Positions 21,613 through 33,121 of a DNA stretch of 64,000 bases are shown here, in pieces. The position numbers and the translations under genes are program-made. The first letter of the stretch is position 1. Every line of letters starts with the position of its first letter. The DNA comes from Vigna angularis (taxonomy: Eukaryota; Streptophyta; Magnoliopsida; Fabales; Fabaceae): NCBI RefSeq assembly GCF_016808095.1, contig NC_068971.1:17038501-17102500 (forward strand), given 5' to 3'. The notes under the pieces were generated by a model. The model was not told the origin of the DNA. It did not search any database and worked only from the letters and a program-made list of their open reading frames with translations.

Positions 21613-22669
21613 ACCTGCTTTCATAAACCTCAGGTGTTACTTTGCTCATACCAAACTCTCATAGTATAACTCGAACATACTACTCCCGGTAGTAAACATC
21701 ATTTCATAAGTAATGATTTCTCATATCCACCCCAACATTTCATAAAACCAACAATTCATACCCTCTTATCCACCTAACTCAATCATGTTCATTCTTTAAT
21801 CATGAATTCATAATAACCCGTTTTAGTATCAATAAATTAAACATATTGCCAGATATCATGCTTCATATTATAAACTCATTTTGCCCATAACGAGTATAAC
21901 TCAACATATTTTCACCAAACAAAGATCATGGATCAACCAAAATATATCAACATATCTTAGGAACTACATATTAAAGTCTGGGCTCAATGTAATGATAAAT
22001 AAAATATATATGAAATTTTTACCATGATAATATTATGCATCTACAATCAACTTGTTTTATTTTATTTTCATCCTAGTATAGATTTTTCTTTACCCCAATT
22101 GGTCACCGGAGAGGACCCAGATGTCTGAACGCATCAAACTCACCTTCGACGCCAGCACATATGACTAGTCACAACTGACTGGACCAGGCCAGGGCTGCTC
22201 TATGATCAGGGATGTGCCAACTCAGGTTTTTAAGGTTCCTCTATCCTACCAACAAAGAAAGGCCCTCAATAATTAACAATCGATTTATTTAAATTATCTA
22301 CCATGTTCTCTTATGCTCTAAATTTGAAATGCCAAATTTTAATGTGTTCACTTCCTCTCATAGCAACCTCAAACAATATTTGTACATCTATTTAATACCC
22401 ATATATAAGCTATTTCAGAACCCTTACTTCAGACCTTCCAACAAGATCAATTTCAGCCAACAAACTCATTCAGAACAGATTAAATTCATCACATCACAAC
22501 ATGTACAATTTCACAGTTTCAGTTATCATACCCAATATAATAAAAGTCATAAAATAGTTTCACAAGAGCACACCAGTTCAACATTCATATGCAAATATTT
22601 TATAAAATAAATTCATACAAAAATAATTAGCTCCCATTACCATCAAAATAATATTAATATAAAAATTTA

Positions 22670-23115
22670 GGGGAATCAAGAAGTTGAATCTGGCAGAGCC
22701 GGTTAGACAACTTCTCATCCTTCCAGAAAGATGCAATAAAAAAATAGATAAAACAATAAAATTTCTGGGGAAACAAGAAGTTGAATCTGGCAGAGCCGGT
22801 TAGACAACTTCTAATCCATCCAAAAATACAATATAATTAAATAACAAGAACAATAACATGTCTGGGGAAACAAGAAGTTGAATATGGCAGAGCTGGTTAG
22901 ACAACTTCTAATCCTTCCAAAAATGCAATAAAATAAATAAGTAAAGCAATAAATAGTTTGGGGAAACAAGAAGTTGAATCTGGCAGAGCCGGTTAGACAA
23001 CTTCTAATCCTTCCAAAAATGCAATAAAATAAATAAGTAAAGCAATAAATAGTTTGGGGAAACAAGAAATTGAATCTGGCAGAGCCGGTTAGACAATTTC
23101 TAATCCTTCCAAAAA
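22670..23115. repeat. Five ~96 bp tandem repeats, each with a 35 nt hairpin
   Basis: Hairpins lie at 22680-22714, 22777-22811, 22874-22908, 22970-23004 and 23066-23100. Each has arms GAAGTTG and CAACTTC around an inner CTGGC-AGA-GCCGG stem. In the fifth copy both arms change together (GAAATTG and CAATTTC), so pairing is kept. Spacers are A-rich. Confidence 0.9.
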
Positions 23116-24429
23116 AAATAAAAATAAACAACTAATAACATACAAATGGCATAACATAATCAATATCACATTTTACAACTATCACACTTGGATATCATCA
23201 CAGAAGCATACTCTTATTTAAATTTCAAGATCATACAGAAACAAAATACTCCATATTCAAGATTTAAGATCAGACAAAAGCAGAATATAGCATATTCCAT
23301 ACTCAAGATAATACAAAAGGAAATACTCAAAGTTAGCTCCCCTTACCTCTATTCCAGACTTAGTTTCCTCTTCTCAAACCGTTCTCCGGAAACTTCCAGA
23401 ATTTCCCCTCTTCAACTAGAATTTCCTCCAACTCTCTTCTCTCACAATTTCTCTAGAATTTTGGTGTAAATCTTCAGCCTCCCCTCCTTGGCTATTTATA
23501 GCCAAAAAAATTTTACTATTCATATTTACTATTCATTTTTACTATTCACTTTTACTATTCATTTTTACTATTCAAAAATTATTTTTTATTCACCATTCTT
23601 ATCTCTGAATGATTAATTCTACGTGGAGTGTTCTCTTCCACAATTTATTTTAATATATATATATTTGTTTTTAACCATTCACTATTCACTATTCACTATT
23701 TACTATTTACTATTCACTATTCACTTTTCTTAAAAAAAAATCCTAAATAAGTTATCAAAAATTTGAAGCTCTCCCTCTAGAATTACTATAATTTTATATC
23801 CAAAAATTTACATTTTTCTATCCATTAAAATTATTATTACTAATAAAATGCTAAAATTTACTATTATAAATATATATTTTTTTTTTCATGGGTCTTACAA
23901 CAAACTTCAAGTCCCTGGTCATGAGAGCGCTACCTGATGCTTCAGACATTCATTCCACTGTTCCTCTGACCCAGCCACGACCCTCCCCATCACCCATTGT
24001 CCCTCAGCAGCCTACATCAGTCCAGCCCACACCAGCCCAACCATCTACAACGCAACATGATGATGAAGATCATTCTGATGATGACTATGTAGATTATTAG
24101 TTTTATTTTGTTATTGAACATAGTTGTTAGAACATTTTTGATGTTACATTATGATTCTGTTACATTACATTTGCTAAATGAACATATTGTTTTATGTTTT
24201 ATGTTTAATGTTTCATTTACAAATACAAGTTCTTAAATTTCAACAATACAAATGATATTATTATATTGTTGTTTACTCCATTAATGATTGGATGATTTTG
24301 GAATGTATATTATGGAGGTTTGTCTGTGGTTTGAAAATGTTATACAGATCTGTCTGTGATGTGAACATGTTATGCAGGTTTGTGTGGTTGGATAACAAAT
24401 ACAAATATCACTTACTTCTACCTGGTTCT

Positions 24430-24815
24430 TACCGAAGGCCTTACCGAAGGCTTCTGCCCTTCAGTAATTACCGAAGACTCTTGCCCTTCGGTAATTACCG
24501 AAGGCTTCCGTCCTTTGGTAGTTACCGAAGGCTTTTGTCCTTCGGTAACTACCGAAGGCTTCTGTCCTTCGGTAATTACCGAAGGCTTCTGCCCTTCGGT
24601 AATTACCAAGGGCTTCTGTCCTTCGGTAATTACCAAGGACTTCCGTCCTTCGGTAATTACCAAAGGGCAGAAGCCGTCGGTAAATGTTAGCGACAAGGGA
24701 TTTACTATCGACAATTTGACCGTCGATAAGCCGTTGGTAAAAGGTCATTACTGAAGGCTTCTGACTGTTTTCGAAGGATTGTGACCTTCGATAATGTCCT
24801 TCTTTTTTTTTTAGA
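24430..24815 (+). repeat. CACTA subterminal hairpin repeats
   Basis: About eight units of about 29 bp, each a hairpin of ATTACCGAAGG and CCTTCGGTAAT arms around a 7 nt loop, lie 3' of the second CACTA gene. Such subterminal arrays are the transposase binding regions of CACTA elements. The expected 3' end TAGTG is not seen intact; a TAG at about 24813 after a T-run may be its remnant. Confidence 0.75.
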
Positions 24816-25582
24816 TATAATGGTTTCATCTTGATAGAAATGTGTCAAGTTCGTTGCTATTTTTAAAACTTTTAATTACATCCTATTTAGATCATTTTTA
24901 AAAAGAAGTTATTAATAACCTTATATCCCACATGTTGTTTTTAAATTGTATAAATATTATACTAATATTTTTATTAAAAATAACTTTTTGTTAATAATAT
25001 ACAATATTAATATAACATAATAATATAACATGTTAAAAAGTATTTTTAATAAAAATATCAATATAATATTTATATGATATATAATAATATAATATATTAA
25101 AAATATATTTTTGATAAAAATATTAATATAATATTTATATAAATAATATTTTTTCTCAATTTGGTGAAAAAGAATATTATATCACTTTGAATAATAATTA
25201 TGACTGGAATCAAAGAAACCTATGTAAAAATTAAAATAATATGTAACAATATCTACCACGTATAGACTTGACAAGTAACAAATTTTTTTTCGTAAACAAA
25301 ATTAAAAAATTAAAAGAACCCAATAAACATATGACATATCATTAATGCCGTTAGCATTTTTTTCTTTCAAATAAAAGATATATACGCAATTGAAAAGTTC
25401 TTTTAAAACAGGACCAACTTCATATATCCTCACTAAAGTGGGACCATTATTAAACTTATTTTTTTATCACGATTATTATGTGTTTTTATTTTAGATAAGC
25501 CTCACCATATTATATAAACTTCTGAAAGTTGAAGCATCTTCTCCGATTTATCCAAACTTGCGATCTGTTAGACAATCAGTGA
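24816..25582. other. AT-rich intergenic region upstream of the receptor kinase gene
   Basis: No coding is seen. It is very AT-rich, with two imperfect copies of a TTTAATAAAAATAT-type segment (about 25047 and 25115). The promoter of the receptor kinase gene lies at its right end. Confidence 0.6.
25511..25519 (+). promoter_or_regulatory. Likely TATA box of the receptor kinase gene
   Basis: TATATAAAC stands 96 bp before the chosen ATG at 25607. This leaves about 60 bp for a 5' leader, reasonable for a plant gene. Confidence 0.55.
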
Positions 25583-28441
25583 TTGAAGAATTCATCCATA
25601 GCAGCCATGGTGTTCTTATTTCCAACGCTTGTGTCCATGAAGCTGCTATCATTATGGCTGCTTCTACTTGTAATGGCCCCTTCTCTCCACGCAACATTGT
25701 CTTCCTCACTCTCAGTTCAACATACAGAAGCAAACACTTTGTTGAAGTGGAAAGCAAGCCTTGGCAACTCAAGTCAAACATTCCTGTCTTCATGGGATGG
25801 CAATAGTTCATGCAATTGGCTTGGAATTATTTGTGATCACTCAGGATCAGTCTCCAGCATAAATCTTACAAACATGGGATTAAGTGGTACACTTCAACCT
25901 CTCAATTTTTCATCATTTCCAAACATTCTCACTCTTGATATCAGTCTTAACAACTTCACTGGCAGCATTCCTCCTCAAATTGGGGTGTTCTCCAAACTCA
26001 CTCATCTTCATTTAAGTTACAATTATCTCACTGGACCAATTCCTTCTGAAATAACTCAGTTGGTCAATCTTCAGGTTTTACGTTTGGAAAAAAATGTTTT
26101 CGATGGTTCTATTCCTGACGAAATAGGTGCATTAAGGAATTTGAGAGATATTAGCATTCAAATTGCCAATCTCACAGGGACAATCCCAAAATCTATAGGA
26201 AATTTGACCAGTCTGTTATTTCTAGATTTTTCCCAGAACAACCTTTATGGACATATTCCTCACGAAATTGGGAACTTGTCAAACTTAAAGCAGTTATGGC
26301 TACGAAATAATAACTTACATGGTTCAATTCCTCGAGAAATATGTAAGTTACAGAACCTAGAGGATTTGGATATACAAGTAAACAATATATCTGGCAACAT
26401 TCCCGTGGAAATTGGGAAGTTGGTCAACTTGGTCTGGTTATTCCTTTCAAACAATAACCTTTCGGGTTCTATTCCTCGAGAAATTGGAATGCTAACACAC
26501 TTGAATCAACTTGATTTGTCCAATAACTCTCTGTCAGGTACAATCCCTCCTACAATTGGAAATTTGAGCAATTTAGTGTATTTCTACATGTATCACAACC
26601 ATCTATCTGGATCCATTCCTACTGAAGTGGGCCAACTCCATTCTCTTTTGACGATCCAATTGCTAGATAATATTCTCTCTGGACCCATCCCATCTTCCAT
26701 CGGTAACTTGCTCAATTTGGATTCTATTCGTCTTAATGGAAACAAACTCTCTGGAAAAATTCCTTCGACTATTGGTAACTTGACAAAGCTCACCACACTT
26801 GTTTTATTTTCAAATAAGCTGAGTGGATACATTCCAATGGAAATGAATATGCTTAACAACCTGGAAAATTTTCAATTATATGACAACAATTTCATTGGTC
26901 AGTTGACTCATAATGTTTGCAGTAGTGGAAAGTTGATAAAGTTTACTGCTAGCAGTAACTTTTTCACAGGTGCAGTACCCAAGAGTTTGAAGAATTGCTC
27001 CAGCCTCTGGAGAGTTTGGCTTGAACAAAACCAATTGTCAGGAAATGTGACGGAGGATTTTGGTGTTTATCCAAACTTGGATTACATAGATCTGAGTCAT
27101 AATAACTTTTATGGCCATCTTTCTCCAAAATGGGGGAAATGCCATAATCTCACAAGCCTCAAAATCTCCAACAATAATTTATCAGGAAGCATTCCACCAG
27201 AACTAATTCAGGCAACCAATTTACATGTACTTGAACTGTCTTCAAATCACCTCGTAGGAGACATTCCCGAAGATTTAGGTAATTTGACCTACTTGTTCAA
27301 ACTCTCTCTCAATAATAATAATCTTTCAGGGAATGTTCCTATACAGATAGCCTCATTGCTAGATCTTGACACTTTAGAGCTCGGAGCAAATCGTTTTTCT
27401 GGCTTAATTCCAACTCAACTTGGTAATTTGGCCAAGTTATTACACTTGAATTTGAGCCGAAATAAATTTGTGGAAAATATTCCATCCGAGTTTGGTAAAT
27501 TAAAATATCTTCAAAATCTCGATCTTAGCATGAACACTTTAAGTGGAAAAATACCACCAGTGCTTGGAGAGTTGAAAAGCTTAGAAACATTAAATCTCTC
27601 ACACAATCATCTTTCAGGCGATCTCTCCGGCCTTGACGAGATGAGAAGTTTGATATCTATTGATATATCATACAACCAATTACAGGGTCCACTTCCCAAC
27701 ATTCCAGCCTTCAAAATGGCTACAATTGAAGCATTGAGAAATAATAAAGGCTTGTGTGGTAATGTCTCAGGCTTAGAACCATGTCCAACATCACCAGACA
27801 ATTATGAAAATCATCATAAGACTAACAGATTCATATTGGTATTTTTACCCATTGGTTTGGGCACTTCCATGCTAGCATTATTTGTCTTTGGAGTGTCTTA
27901 TCATTATTATCGAAGCTCAAAGAAGAAAGTACAAGAAGATGAAGAATCACCAGGTCAAAATCTCTTTTCGATATGGAGTTTTGATGGAAAGATGGTGTAT
28001 GATTGTTGTAAAATATTATTATAATATTGCAAAAGAAACTTTTGCAACGTTGAAGTTTTGCAACGTTGAGAGCAACGTCTTTCTTTGGCCAACGTTCATA
28101 ATGGAACGTTTATAATTTTGCAACGGTTCTTCCTGCATGCTTTATAAATATAAGCATTCCATCTCATTTGAAGTCACGCACAAAAACAAATTCCAATCTC
28201 TATTTTCTCTAGATTTCCTATACTTCTATCTTGTAGTCTAAATCTTATATCCTGGGTATATATTTGAAGAGATCCTTGCTAGTTCTGATATCCTCAGAGA
28301 TATTCTGGGAAGTTCCTGTTGTATCCTGGGGGACTTGCGCAATACACCGCGGATAAGTCCTTAAGGACAGTGACTCTACACGCCTCAGGAAATTGCGGTT
28401 CAAGTTTTTGTCAGCACAATTTACAACAATCTTAAGGACTT

Positions 28442-31400
28442 ATGGCTGACAACAACAACAACTCAATCCCGAAGACTCAGAATATTGCTTCCGGAACCCA
28501 GACGGTCTTCGCAAAATCTCTTCCGGACGTGTCAAAAATCGAGATTTTCTCTGGACAGAACTTCCGACGCTGGCAAGAACGTGTGTCCACCCTGCTTGAC
28601 ATGTATGGAGTTGCAACTGCTCTTTCATCTCCGAAACCGGACTCCAGTCTTCCTTCAAACTCAAAACTAGTTGAAGAATGGACTTACGCGAACAAGGTAT
28701 GCCGACACACTTTGCTTAGTGCGCTTTCTAATGATTTGTTCGATGTGTATTGTTCCTACAAGGAAGCGAAAGACATTTGGGATTCGTTGATTCTCAAATA
28801 TACTGCCGAAGATGTCGTCAGACAAAGGTTCGTTATAGGAAAGTACTACCGCTGGGAGATGATTGAAGATAAGGATATGAAGTCGCAAATCAATGAGTAC
28901 CACAAGCTGCTCGAAGATATCAAAGCGGAGAACATCCTTCTACCAGATGAATTTGTTTCGGAACTGCTGATCGAGAAACTGCCGCCTTCTTGGACTGATT
29001 ACAAGCAACAACTGAAACACAGACACAAGCAGATGCCACTCTCAGAGCTCATCACTCACATAATTGTTGAAGATACCAACAGGAAAGAATGTGCCGCTGC
29101 AAGAGCCAAAACCTTGTCTGCAAAAGCAAATGTGGTAGAGGATAGACCTGCTCCCAAAAGGTACGAACACAAACCTGATCACAATAGGAAAAACCATTTT
29201 CGAAAATCCCGTCCAAATGGATTTAACCCCACCTTTAAGAAGAAAGGAAATTGCTTTGTGTGTGGAAAACCGGGACATCATGCACCACAGTGCAGGCGCA
29301 GAGCAAGAAACGACAATCCTCCTAAGGCCAATATAGCTGAAGGAGATGACATTATAGCTGCGGTCGTTTCACAAGCAAATTTGATGTCCAATGTGAGTAA
29401 TTGGGTGGTAGACTCTGGGGCTACCAGGCATATCTGTGCAAACAGAAGTGCCTTTACCTCTTACATCAGTGTAAGAGAAGGAGAAGAACAAGTTTATCTC
29501 GGTGATTCCAGGACAACTCCTGTCCTAGGAAAAGGAAAGGTTCTTCTTAAACTCACATCTGGGAAGACTCTGGCCTTGAATGATGTCCTGCATGTTCCTT
29601 CTATCAGAGTTAATTTAATCTCGGTATCAATATTGGGAAAAGCTGGGGTTAAAGTGTCATTTGAGTCTGACAAGATCATTATGACAAAGAATAATGTTTT
29701 TGTGGGGAAAGGATATTGTGATCAAGGTCTCTTTGTACTTAACATTTCTGAAATTATGAATGAATCAACTTCTTCTGCTTATATTGTTGACTCGTATGAT
29801 ATATGGCATGCTAGATTAGGACATGTAAATTCTTTGTATGTCTTAAAATTACAACGATTAGGATTAATAAATATGCATGATAAACAGAGTAGTAAATGTG
29901 ATATATGTGTAGAATCTAAAATGACTAAGAAAACATGTTATACCATAGAACGTCAAACTGAACTCTTAGGATTAATTCATACTGATCTAGCTGATTTGAA
30001 ACAAACCATGTCTAGAGGAGGTAAAAATTATTTTGTGACCTTTATAGATGATTATTCTAGATACACTAAGGTGTACTTAATCAAACATAAAGATGAAGCC
30101 TTTGATGTGTTCTTAACCTATAAAGCAGAAGTAGAAAATCAATTAAATAAGAAGATTAAGAGGATTAGATCAGATAGAGGTGGAGAATATGTACTGTTTA
30201 ATGAATTTTGTGTTAAGGAAGGTATCATCCATGAGGTAACTCCACCATATTCACCTGAGTCTAATGGAGTAGCTGAGAGAAAGAATAGAACCCTTAAGGA
30301 AATGATGAATGCTATGCTTATTAGTTCTGGTGCACCTGAAAACCTTTGGGGAGAAGCCTTACTTACTGCATGTTTTTTACAAAATAGAATACCTCATAAG
30401 AAAACTGGTAAAACTCCCTATGAGCTGTGGAAAGGATATCAACCTAACCTTAAATATTTAAAAGTGTGGGGGTGTCTAGCTAAGGTGATGTTACCCGATC
30501 CTAAGAAAAGGAAAATAGGTTCTAAAACCTCTGATTGTATGTTCTTAGGATATGCCGAACATAGTGCTGCTTATAGATTTCTGGTTCTCAGAAGTGATCT
30601 GATTGAGCGTAACACTATAATGGAGACAAAAAATGCTGAGTTTTTTGAACATGTTTTTCCTTTAAAGGTTAGTGAGACGTCTCAACCTGTAGATAATACA
30701 AATAGTGATGCTTTGTGTGAGGAATTAAGAAGAAGTAAAAGACAGAGGAAGGAAACTTCATTTGGTAATGATTTTTATACCTATCTAGTTGATAATGATC
30801 CTAGTAGCTTTGTAGAAGCCATTAGTGCTCCTGATGCAAAACAATGGGATAAGGCCATTAGGACTGAAATTGAATCAATTCAGAAAAACAATACTTGGAC
30901 TTTAGAAGATCTGCCTAAAGGAGCAAAACCCATTGGTTGTAAGTGGATCTTTAAGAAAAAGTATCATCCTGATGGATCCGTAGAAAAGTATAAGGCAAGA
31001 TTAGTAGCTAAAGGTTTTACTCAAAAACCCAACATAGATTACTTTGATACTTTTGCCCCTGTGACTAGGATTTCCTCTATTCGAGTTTTGTTAGCCTTAG
31101 CAGCTATCCATAAACTAGTGATACATCAAATGGATGTTAAAACTGCCTTTTTGAATGGTGATTTAGAGGAGGAAATTTATATGACTCAACCTGAAGGATG
31201 TGTTGTACCAGGTCAAGAGAATAAAGTTTGTAAACTTTTAAAATCTTTGTATGGTTTGAAACAAGCACCAAAACAGTGGCATGAAAAACTTGATAATGTT
31301 TTAATTTGTGATGGTTTTTCACCTAATGATGCTGATAAATGTGTGTACTCTAAATTTGAAAATAGTGATTGTGTCATTATATGTTTGTATGTGGATGACA

Positions 31401-32368
31401 TGTTAATTTTTGGTACATGCAATGAAATTGTTGCTAGAACTAAACTGTTTCTAGGATCGAATTTTGAAATGAAAGATATGGGTGAAGCCAATGTAATTTT
31501 AGGTATTAGAATCATAAGGAAAGGAGATAGTATATTACTATCCCAAGAACAATACATTGAGAAACTTCTTAAGAAGTTTGGGTTTTATGATCTGAAACCA
31601 GTGAGTACCCCTTATGATGCTAATTCTAAATTAATGAAAAATAAAGGAGAATCTGTATCTCAACCTCTGTATGCCCAAATAATTGGGAGTTTACTGCATT
31701 TAATGAGTTTTTCAAGACCTGATATTGCTTATGCAGTAGGTAGATTGAGTAGGTACACTCAATGTCCAAACCAGGAACATTGGGATGCACTTGCTAGGCT
31801 TATGAGATATTTAAGAGGTTCAACGGATTATGCCATTGAATATAGTGGATTTCCCGCTGTACTAGAAGGGTATAGTGATGCTAACTGGATCTCTGATTCA
31901 GATGAGACAAAATCCACTAGTGGTTATGTATTCACACTTGGGGGTGGTGCGATTACATGGAGATCAGCCAGACAAACCATTATTGCAAGATCAACAATGG
32001 AATCTGAGTTTGTCGCTCTTGAGATGGCTGGTAGTGAGGCTGAGTGGTTGAAAAACTTCTTAGCGAACATTCCATTAGGAATGAAACCAACCCCATCGGT
32101 ATCTATACACTGTGATTGCCAATCGGCAATAGCTATAGCTAAAAACAAAAATTACAATGGAAAGAATAGACATGTTCAATTGAGACACAATTTGGTGAAG
32201 CAGCTGCTAAAGAGTGGAACAATTTCCATTGACTATGTGAAGTCAGAAAGGAATCTAGCAGATCCTCTGACAAAACCCTTGGGAAGAAATATGATCTTAG
32301 AAACATCGAGGGGAATGGGACTTAAGCCACTGGCAAACAAACAAGTGATGGTAACCCAACCTTTGTGA
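28442..32368 (+). CDS. Copia Gag-Pol polyprotein, 1308 aa
   Basis: One frame without stops. The order is typical of Ty1/copia: Gag of the UBN2 type (about residues 35-200; [11 protein letters not shown]), a zinc knuckle [14 protein letters not shown] (about 271), protease DSGATRHIC (about 324), the GAG-pre-integrase motif WHARLGHV (about 455), integrase with HTD, SDRGGEY and NGVAERKNR (about 514-612), reverse transcriptase with [10 protein letters not shown] and CLYVDDML (about 983), and RNase H with GYSDANW and SGYVFTLG (about 1143-1165) ending [10 protein letters not shown]. All catalytic motifs I can recognise are present. The ATG is only 13 nt after the LTR, so the leader is very short. 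The lineage may be Tork-like, but I am not sure. Confidence 0.95.
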   Translation: MADNNNNSIPKTQNIASGTQTVFAKSLPDVSKIEIFSGQNFRRWQERVSTLLDMYGVATALSSPKPDSSLPSNSKLVEEWTYANKVCRHTLLSALSNDLFDVYCSYKEAKDIWDSLILKYTAEDVVRQRFVIGKYYRWEMIEDKDMKSQINEYHKLLEDIKAENILLPDEFVSELLIEKLPPSWTDYKQQLKHRHKQMPLSELITHIIVEDTNRKECAAARAKTLSAKANVVEDRPAPKRYEHKPDHNRKNHFRKSRPNGFNPTFKKKGNCFVCGKPGHHAPQCRRRARNDNPPKANIAEGDDIIAAVVSQANLMSNVSNWVVDSGATRHICANRSAFTSYISVREGEEQVYLGDSRTTPVLGKGKVLLKLTSGKTLALNDVLHVPSIRVNLISVSILGKAGVKVSFESDKIIMTKNNVFVGKGYCDQGLFVLNISEIMNESTSSAYIVDSYDIWHARLGHVNSLYVLKLQRLGLINMHDKQSSKCDICVESKMTKKTCYTIERQTELLGLIHTDLADLKQTMSRGGKNYFVTFIDDYSRYTKVYLIKHKDEAFDVFLTYKAEVENQLNKKIKRIRSDRGGEYVLFNEFCVKEGIIHEVTPPYSPESNGVAERKNRTLKEMMNAMLISSGAPENLWGEALLTACFLQNRIPHKKTGKTPYELWKGYQPNLKYLKVWGCLAKVMLPDPKKRKIGSKTSDCMFLGYAEHSAAYRFLVLRSDLIERNTIMETKNAEFFEHVFPLKVSETSQPVDNTNSDALCEELRRSKRQRKETSFGNDFYTYLVDNDPSSFVEAISAPDAKQWDKAIRTEIESIQKNNTWTLEDLPKGAKPIGCKWIFKKKYHPDGSVEKYKARLVAKGFTQKPNIDYFDTFAPVTRISSIRVLLALAAIHKLVIHQMDVKTAFLNGDLEEEIYMTQPEGCVVPGQENKVCKLLKSLYGLKQAPKQWHEKLDNVLICDGFSPNDADKCVYSKFENSDCVIICLYVDDMLIFGTCNEIVARTKLFLGSNFEMKDMGEANVILGIRIIRKGDSILLSQEQYIEKLLKKFGFYDLKPVSTPYDANSKLMKNKGESVSQPLYAQIIGSLLHLMSFSRPDIAYAVGRLSRYTQCPNQEHWDALARLMRYLRGSTDYAIEYSGFPAVLEGYSDANWISDSDETKSTSGYVFTLGGGAITWRSARQTIIARSTMESEFVALEMAGSEAEWLKNFLANIPLGMKPTPSVSIHCDCQSAIAIAKNKNYNGKNRHVQLRHNLVKQLLKSGTISIDYVKSERNLADPLTKPLGRNMILETSRGMGLKPLANKQVMVTQPL

Positions 32369-33121
32369 TTGGAGATCCCATGAATAAGGTTCATATGGGT
32401 AAAAACAAGTCACTTGTTAGTTCTGATAGCACTAAATTGATTTTAATCAATTATGTCCATTCTTATGGTGTATGGGAAAGTGCTAGAGACTGCATTTTGA
32501 GAGGTTAAACTTTGTCATTAAAATTCTTTATGGTGAAAGAATTTTAGCCTAAACAAAGTTTTTAATGATTTTCATATCCCTTATGGGTGGTGTATGATTT
32601 GCAGCATACACTTGATGAAATCACCTATATGAGTGTCAAGTGGGGCCGCTTGCATGAGATCTTGGCATGATCTCTAGAGCACTCATGAATACCGGGCACG
32701 CGCATGGCCTAATTAGCGCAACACAGCGATAACAGCAAGAATTGTGGGGGTGTATTGTGATTGATAAACCTCTAACACACGTCAAGTGTCTTTGGTTCAT
32801 ATAGCTTGCTATACCAATTACATTGTGTGTTAAGTTTCTCAATCTAAGACTGGTTCATATAGCTTGCTATACCAGCTCTGATGCATTACATCTTATAAGA
32901 CCCAGGATATAAATACTCTTATCTTATTTTCAATCTCTGATTTTTCATCTGAACAAAGATTTGCGCTATTGCTTTATACAATCATTTTCCAAGTTTACAC
33001 AAAGATGACATACCTTTGTTTTGAAAAAGGATTACCTGCAAAAAGAGAAATCACTTTTGAGACAGAACTGTTTGGATCAAAGACATTTTCTTTTAACTTT
33101 CTTTTGCAATATGTGGGGGAT
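32369..33121 (+). mobile_element. Copia 3' noncoding region with duplicated hairpin and polypurine tract
   Basis: No gene. A 24 bp hairpin-forming unit (TGGT...ATAGC-TT-GCTAT-ACCA) occurs at 32793-32816 and again at 32851-32874. The polypurine tract GTGGGGGA ends next to the 3' LTR at 33122. Confidence 0.75.

Larger units (their letters stand above)
20955..23904. mobile_element. 2.9 kb solo LTR (TGTAACACCC ends) with ACAAA target duplications
   Basis: The element body is 20960-23899, starting TGTAACACCC and ending GGGTCTTACA. ACAAA flanks it at 20955-20959 and 23900-23904. Removing it restores the CACTA reading frame. It has no coding capacity. The large size and terminal bases suggest the LTR of a Ty3/gypsy element (Tekay-like is a guess). 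It contains three ~69 bp repeats around 21450-21610, five ~96 bp repeats at 22670-23115 and TTTACTATTCA-type short repeats at 23515-23730. Confidence 0.85.
20050..24100 (+). pseudogene. CACTA second gene, Transposase_24 (En/Spm-type) protein, split by solo LTR
   Basis: From the ATG at 20050 a basic N-terminus precedes HIWNSLLAHWNSLEFRNKC, RASEKGGTLHTGGSI, then after an intron (about 20349-20439) LGRAVHVDEVFAQTHVRKD and VDERSRKTH, a second intron (about 20543-20627) and CWVDVIGGKKKGRVYGVGQL. This is the Transposase_24 family, the second product of plant CACTA elements (TNP1/TNPA-like DNA binding). A stop at 20896 falls where a Gln is expected. The exon is interrupted at 20960 by a 2.9 kb solo LTR and resumes at 23905 in frame, with a Pro-rich segment and an acidic end, stopping at 24100. 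It is downstream of the TNP2 part in the same direction, the usual CACTA order. Confidence 0.85.

Noticed and set aside
22670..23115. CRISPR-like or tRNA-like repeats
   Set aside because: Spacers are themselves repeated A-rich sequence and the hairpins do not form a tRNA cloverleaf.
22811..23131. 106-codon minus-strand frame with repeated Phe/Tyr-rich units
   Set aside because: Antisense reading of the ~96 bp tandem repeat in a solo LTR; no start context or domain.
24430..24680. CRISPR-like array of ~29 bp repeats
   Set aside because: Units are contiguous palindromes without unique spacers, in a plant genome and at a CACTA end.
24418..24829. Open frames of about 100-130 codons on both strands
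   Set aside because: They arise from the ~29 bp subterminal repeat, which happens to be open in several frames.
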